Assembly (NCBI GenBank): GCA_025922795.1
Contig: JAICHC010000110.1
Coordinates: forward strand, 1-7,768
Direction of reading: 5' to 3'
Length of the DNA stretch: 7,768 bases
Source of the DNA: Candidatus Binatia bacterium
GTDB taxonomy: Bacteria > Desulfobacterota_B > Binatia > UBA9968
Each line of letters opens with the position of its first letter. Within the stretch, counting starts at the first letter, position 1. A program made the translations under genes and the position numbers. The notes under the pieces were generated by a model. The model saw nothing but the letters and a program-made list of their open reading frames with translations, had not been told where the DNA came from and did no database searches. This document shows, in pieces, positions 6,597 to 7,768 of the stretch.

Positions 6597-7054
6597 AAAT
6601 TACCGATTTTCTAAACGCTCAATCCGTTATCCCGGCGCTCGAGGGCCGTGAGAAAAGTGCTGCTCTCGAGGAGATGGCCGGTTTATTGGCGTCTTGTCAT
6701 CCCCGTTTAACCCAGAAAAAAGTTCTCGACGTGCTGGTCGCCCGCGAAAAAATCAGCACGACGGCGATCGGCGAGGGTGTAGCGATCCCGCACGGCAAAC
6801 TCGCCGGAGTCGACCGGGTTCTGGGAGTTTTCGCGCGCAGTCCTGAAGGCGTCGAATTCGCTTCTCTGGACGGCGAGCCGACCCATTTGTTCTTTGCCTT
6901 GATCGCACCGGAGAATGCCGCCGCCGATCACTTGAAGGCGTTGGCGCGCATTTCCCGACTGCTGAAAGACCAGGGCTTCCGGCGCCGCTTGATGGCCGCG
7001 AATACCCAGCAAGAGCTTTACGCAATTATTGCCGAAGAGGACGATCAATTCTAA
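6593..7054 (+). CDS. ptsN: Nitrogen-PTS EIIA component (PTS IIA-Ntr)
   Basis: PtsN is the terminal phosphoacceptor of the regulatory nitrogen phosphotransferase system (PtsP to NPr to PtsN). It acts in the cytoplasm through protein contacts rather than by sugar transport; in enterobacteria its targets include potassium transport and envelope-related regulation. The 153-residue product is a complete EIIA type-2 domain. The phosphorylated histidine is His67 in GEGVAIPHGK (60-69), preceded by REKISTTAIG (51-60). FASLDGEPTHLFFALIAPE and LKALARISRLLKDQGFRRRL are typical of the family. It starts with GTG after AAAGG, and rapZ follows after 6 nt. No transporter EIIB or EIIC is nearby, and the rpoN/rapZ context supports the regulatory PtsN rather than a fructose- or mannitol-type IIA. 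The ptsP and NPr genes are outside the window. Confidence 0.94.
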   Translation: MKITDFLNAQSVIPALEGREKSAALEEMAGLLASCHPRLTQKKVLDVLVAREKISTTAIGEGVAIPHGKLAGVDRVLGVFARSPEGVEFASLDGEPTHLFFALIAPENAAADHLKALARISRLLKDQGFRRRLMAANTQQELYAIIAEEDDQF

Positions 7055-7060
7055 GTCTCT

Positions 7061-7768
7061 ATGGCCGACGGCTTGGACATCATGGTGATCACGGGTCTCT
7101 CCGGGTCCGGCAAAAGCTTCGCCATCCGCGCGTTCGAAGACAATGGTTTTTTTTGCGTCGACAATTTCCCCGCTCTGCTCATTCCTAAGCTGATCGATCT
7201 CTGTCAGGGCTACCAGGAGGAAATTCGCCGCATCGCCTTAGGAGTCGACCTGCGCGGCGGCCGGTTTTTGCGAGCACTGCCCCAGGTGCTATCCGATTTG
7301 CGCGCCGCGGGTCATCATGTGCAGGTGTTATTCTTCGACGCGTCGGATGACGTGTTGATCAGGCGCTTCAGTGAAACCCGCCGGCCCCATCCCCAGGCCG
7401 GGCAGGAATCGATCCAAGAAGGTATTTCGCGTGAAAGAAAGGCCCTCGAGTCGATCCGCGCTTTGGCCGATAAAGTCGTCGACACCAGCAACTTCACCGT
7501 GCACGATCTCAAGCGCGAAATGGAGCAGCAGTTCTGCCAGGCGCCGACGGCGCGTCGCATGGCGCTATTCTTCACCTCCTTCGGCTATAAATACGGTATC
7601 CCGCACGACTCCGACATGATTCTCGACGTGCGCTTTTTGCCCAATCCGTACTTCGTCAACGAGCTCCGGCCGAAGACCGGGACGGATCCTGAGGTGCGCG
7701 ATTACGTGCTGGGCAACGCTGAGACGAGGATGTTTCTCGACCGCCTCTACGCCCTTCTCGAGTTCACT
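7061..7768 (+). CDS. rapZ: RNase adapter / nucleotide-binding protein RapZ (3' end outside window)
   Basis: RapZ (YvcJ/YhbJ family) is a P-loop protein. In E. coli it binds the small RNA GlmZ and presents it to RNase E, tuning GlmS and amino-sugar supply for the envelope; whether that role holds here is unknown. The frame is open for 236 codons to the window edge without a stop, so about 50 C-terminal residues of the usual 285 or so are missing. Visible are Walker A GLSGSGKS (12-19), GFFCVDNFP (29-37), RRFSETRRPHP (101-111), VVDTSNFTVHDL (139-150), SFGYKYGIP (173-181) and DVRFLPNP (189-196). ATG 7061 has no good Shine-Dalgarno. ATG 7082 (Met8, giving MVITGLSGSGKS) is a realistic alternative close to the start of other family members. 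The gene follows ptsN by 6 nt and is likely co-transcribed. Confidence 0.95.
   Translation, partial: MADGLDIMVITGLSGSGKSFAIRAFEDNGFFCVDNFPALLIPKLIDLCQGYQEEIRRIALGVDLRGGRFLRALPQVLSDLRAAGHHVQVLFFDASDDVLIRRFSETRRPHPQAGQESIQEGISRERKALESIRALADKVVDTSNFTVHDLKREMEQQFCQAPTARRMALFFTSFGYKYGIPHDSDMILDVRFLPNPYFVNELRPKTGTDPEVRDYVLGNAETRMFLDRLYALLEFT

Overview
This window is an ordinary-looking, tightly packed stretch of a Gram-negative chromosome. All genes lie on the + strand and are linked by short gaps or 4-nt start/stop overlaps. Gene order is pyrG (3' part) - kdsA - kdsD - kdsC - lptC - lptA - lptB - rpoN - ptsN - rapZ (5' part). LPS-core synthesis and LPS-transport genes show an outer membrane with Kdo-containing lipopolysaccharide. 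The kdsD-kdsC-lptC-lptA-lptB-rpoN-ptsN-rapZ order is shared with Proteobacteria. Having pyrG and kdsA directly upstream, and a KdsA of the metal-dependent (Aquifex-like) type, points towards former Deltaproteobacteria or related deep lineages (Desulfobacterota, NC10, Rokubacteria-like) rather than an enterobacterium. That placement is inference, and no species can be named from the sequence alone.

Region by region: positions 1-632 are the C-terminal glutaminase half of CTP synthase. Positions 653-3007 hold three Kdo enzymes: KdsD makes arabinose-5-phosphate, KdsA condenses it with phosphoenolpyruvate to Kdo-8-phosphate, and KdsC dephosphorylates it to Kdo. CTP from PyrG is the co-substrate of the next step (KdsB), which is not in the window. 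Positions 3008-3104 hold a good sigma70-type promoter. Positions 3105-5004 encode LptC, LptA and LptB, the bitopic, periplasmic and ATPase parts of the LPS export bridge. Positions 5007-6488 encode sigma-54. Positions 6489-6592 hold a possible 28-codon ORF where many relatives carry hpf. Positions 6593-7054 encode the nitrogen-PTS EIIA protein, and from 7061 to the window end RapZ is read, missing about its last 50 residues.

The genes form a cell-envelope block (Kdo supply, then LPS transport) followed by a regulatory block (sigma-54, PTS-Ntr, RapZ). In E. coli RapZ links to amino-sugar supply for the envelope. No mobile element, CRISPR array, tRNA, rRNA or convincing intrinsic terminator was seen. 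I found no clearly new system. The most unusual spot is the rpoN-ptsN gap, where a small ORF overlaps ptsN by GTGA and contains an in-phase A_AAA_AAG heptamer whose -1 shift would lead into the ptsN frame without a stop.
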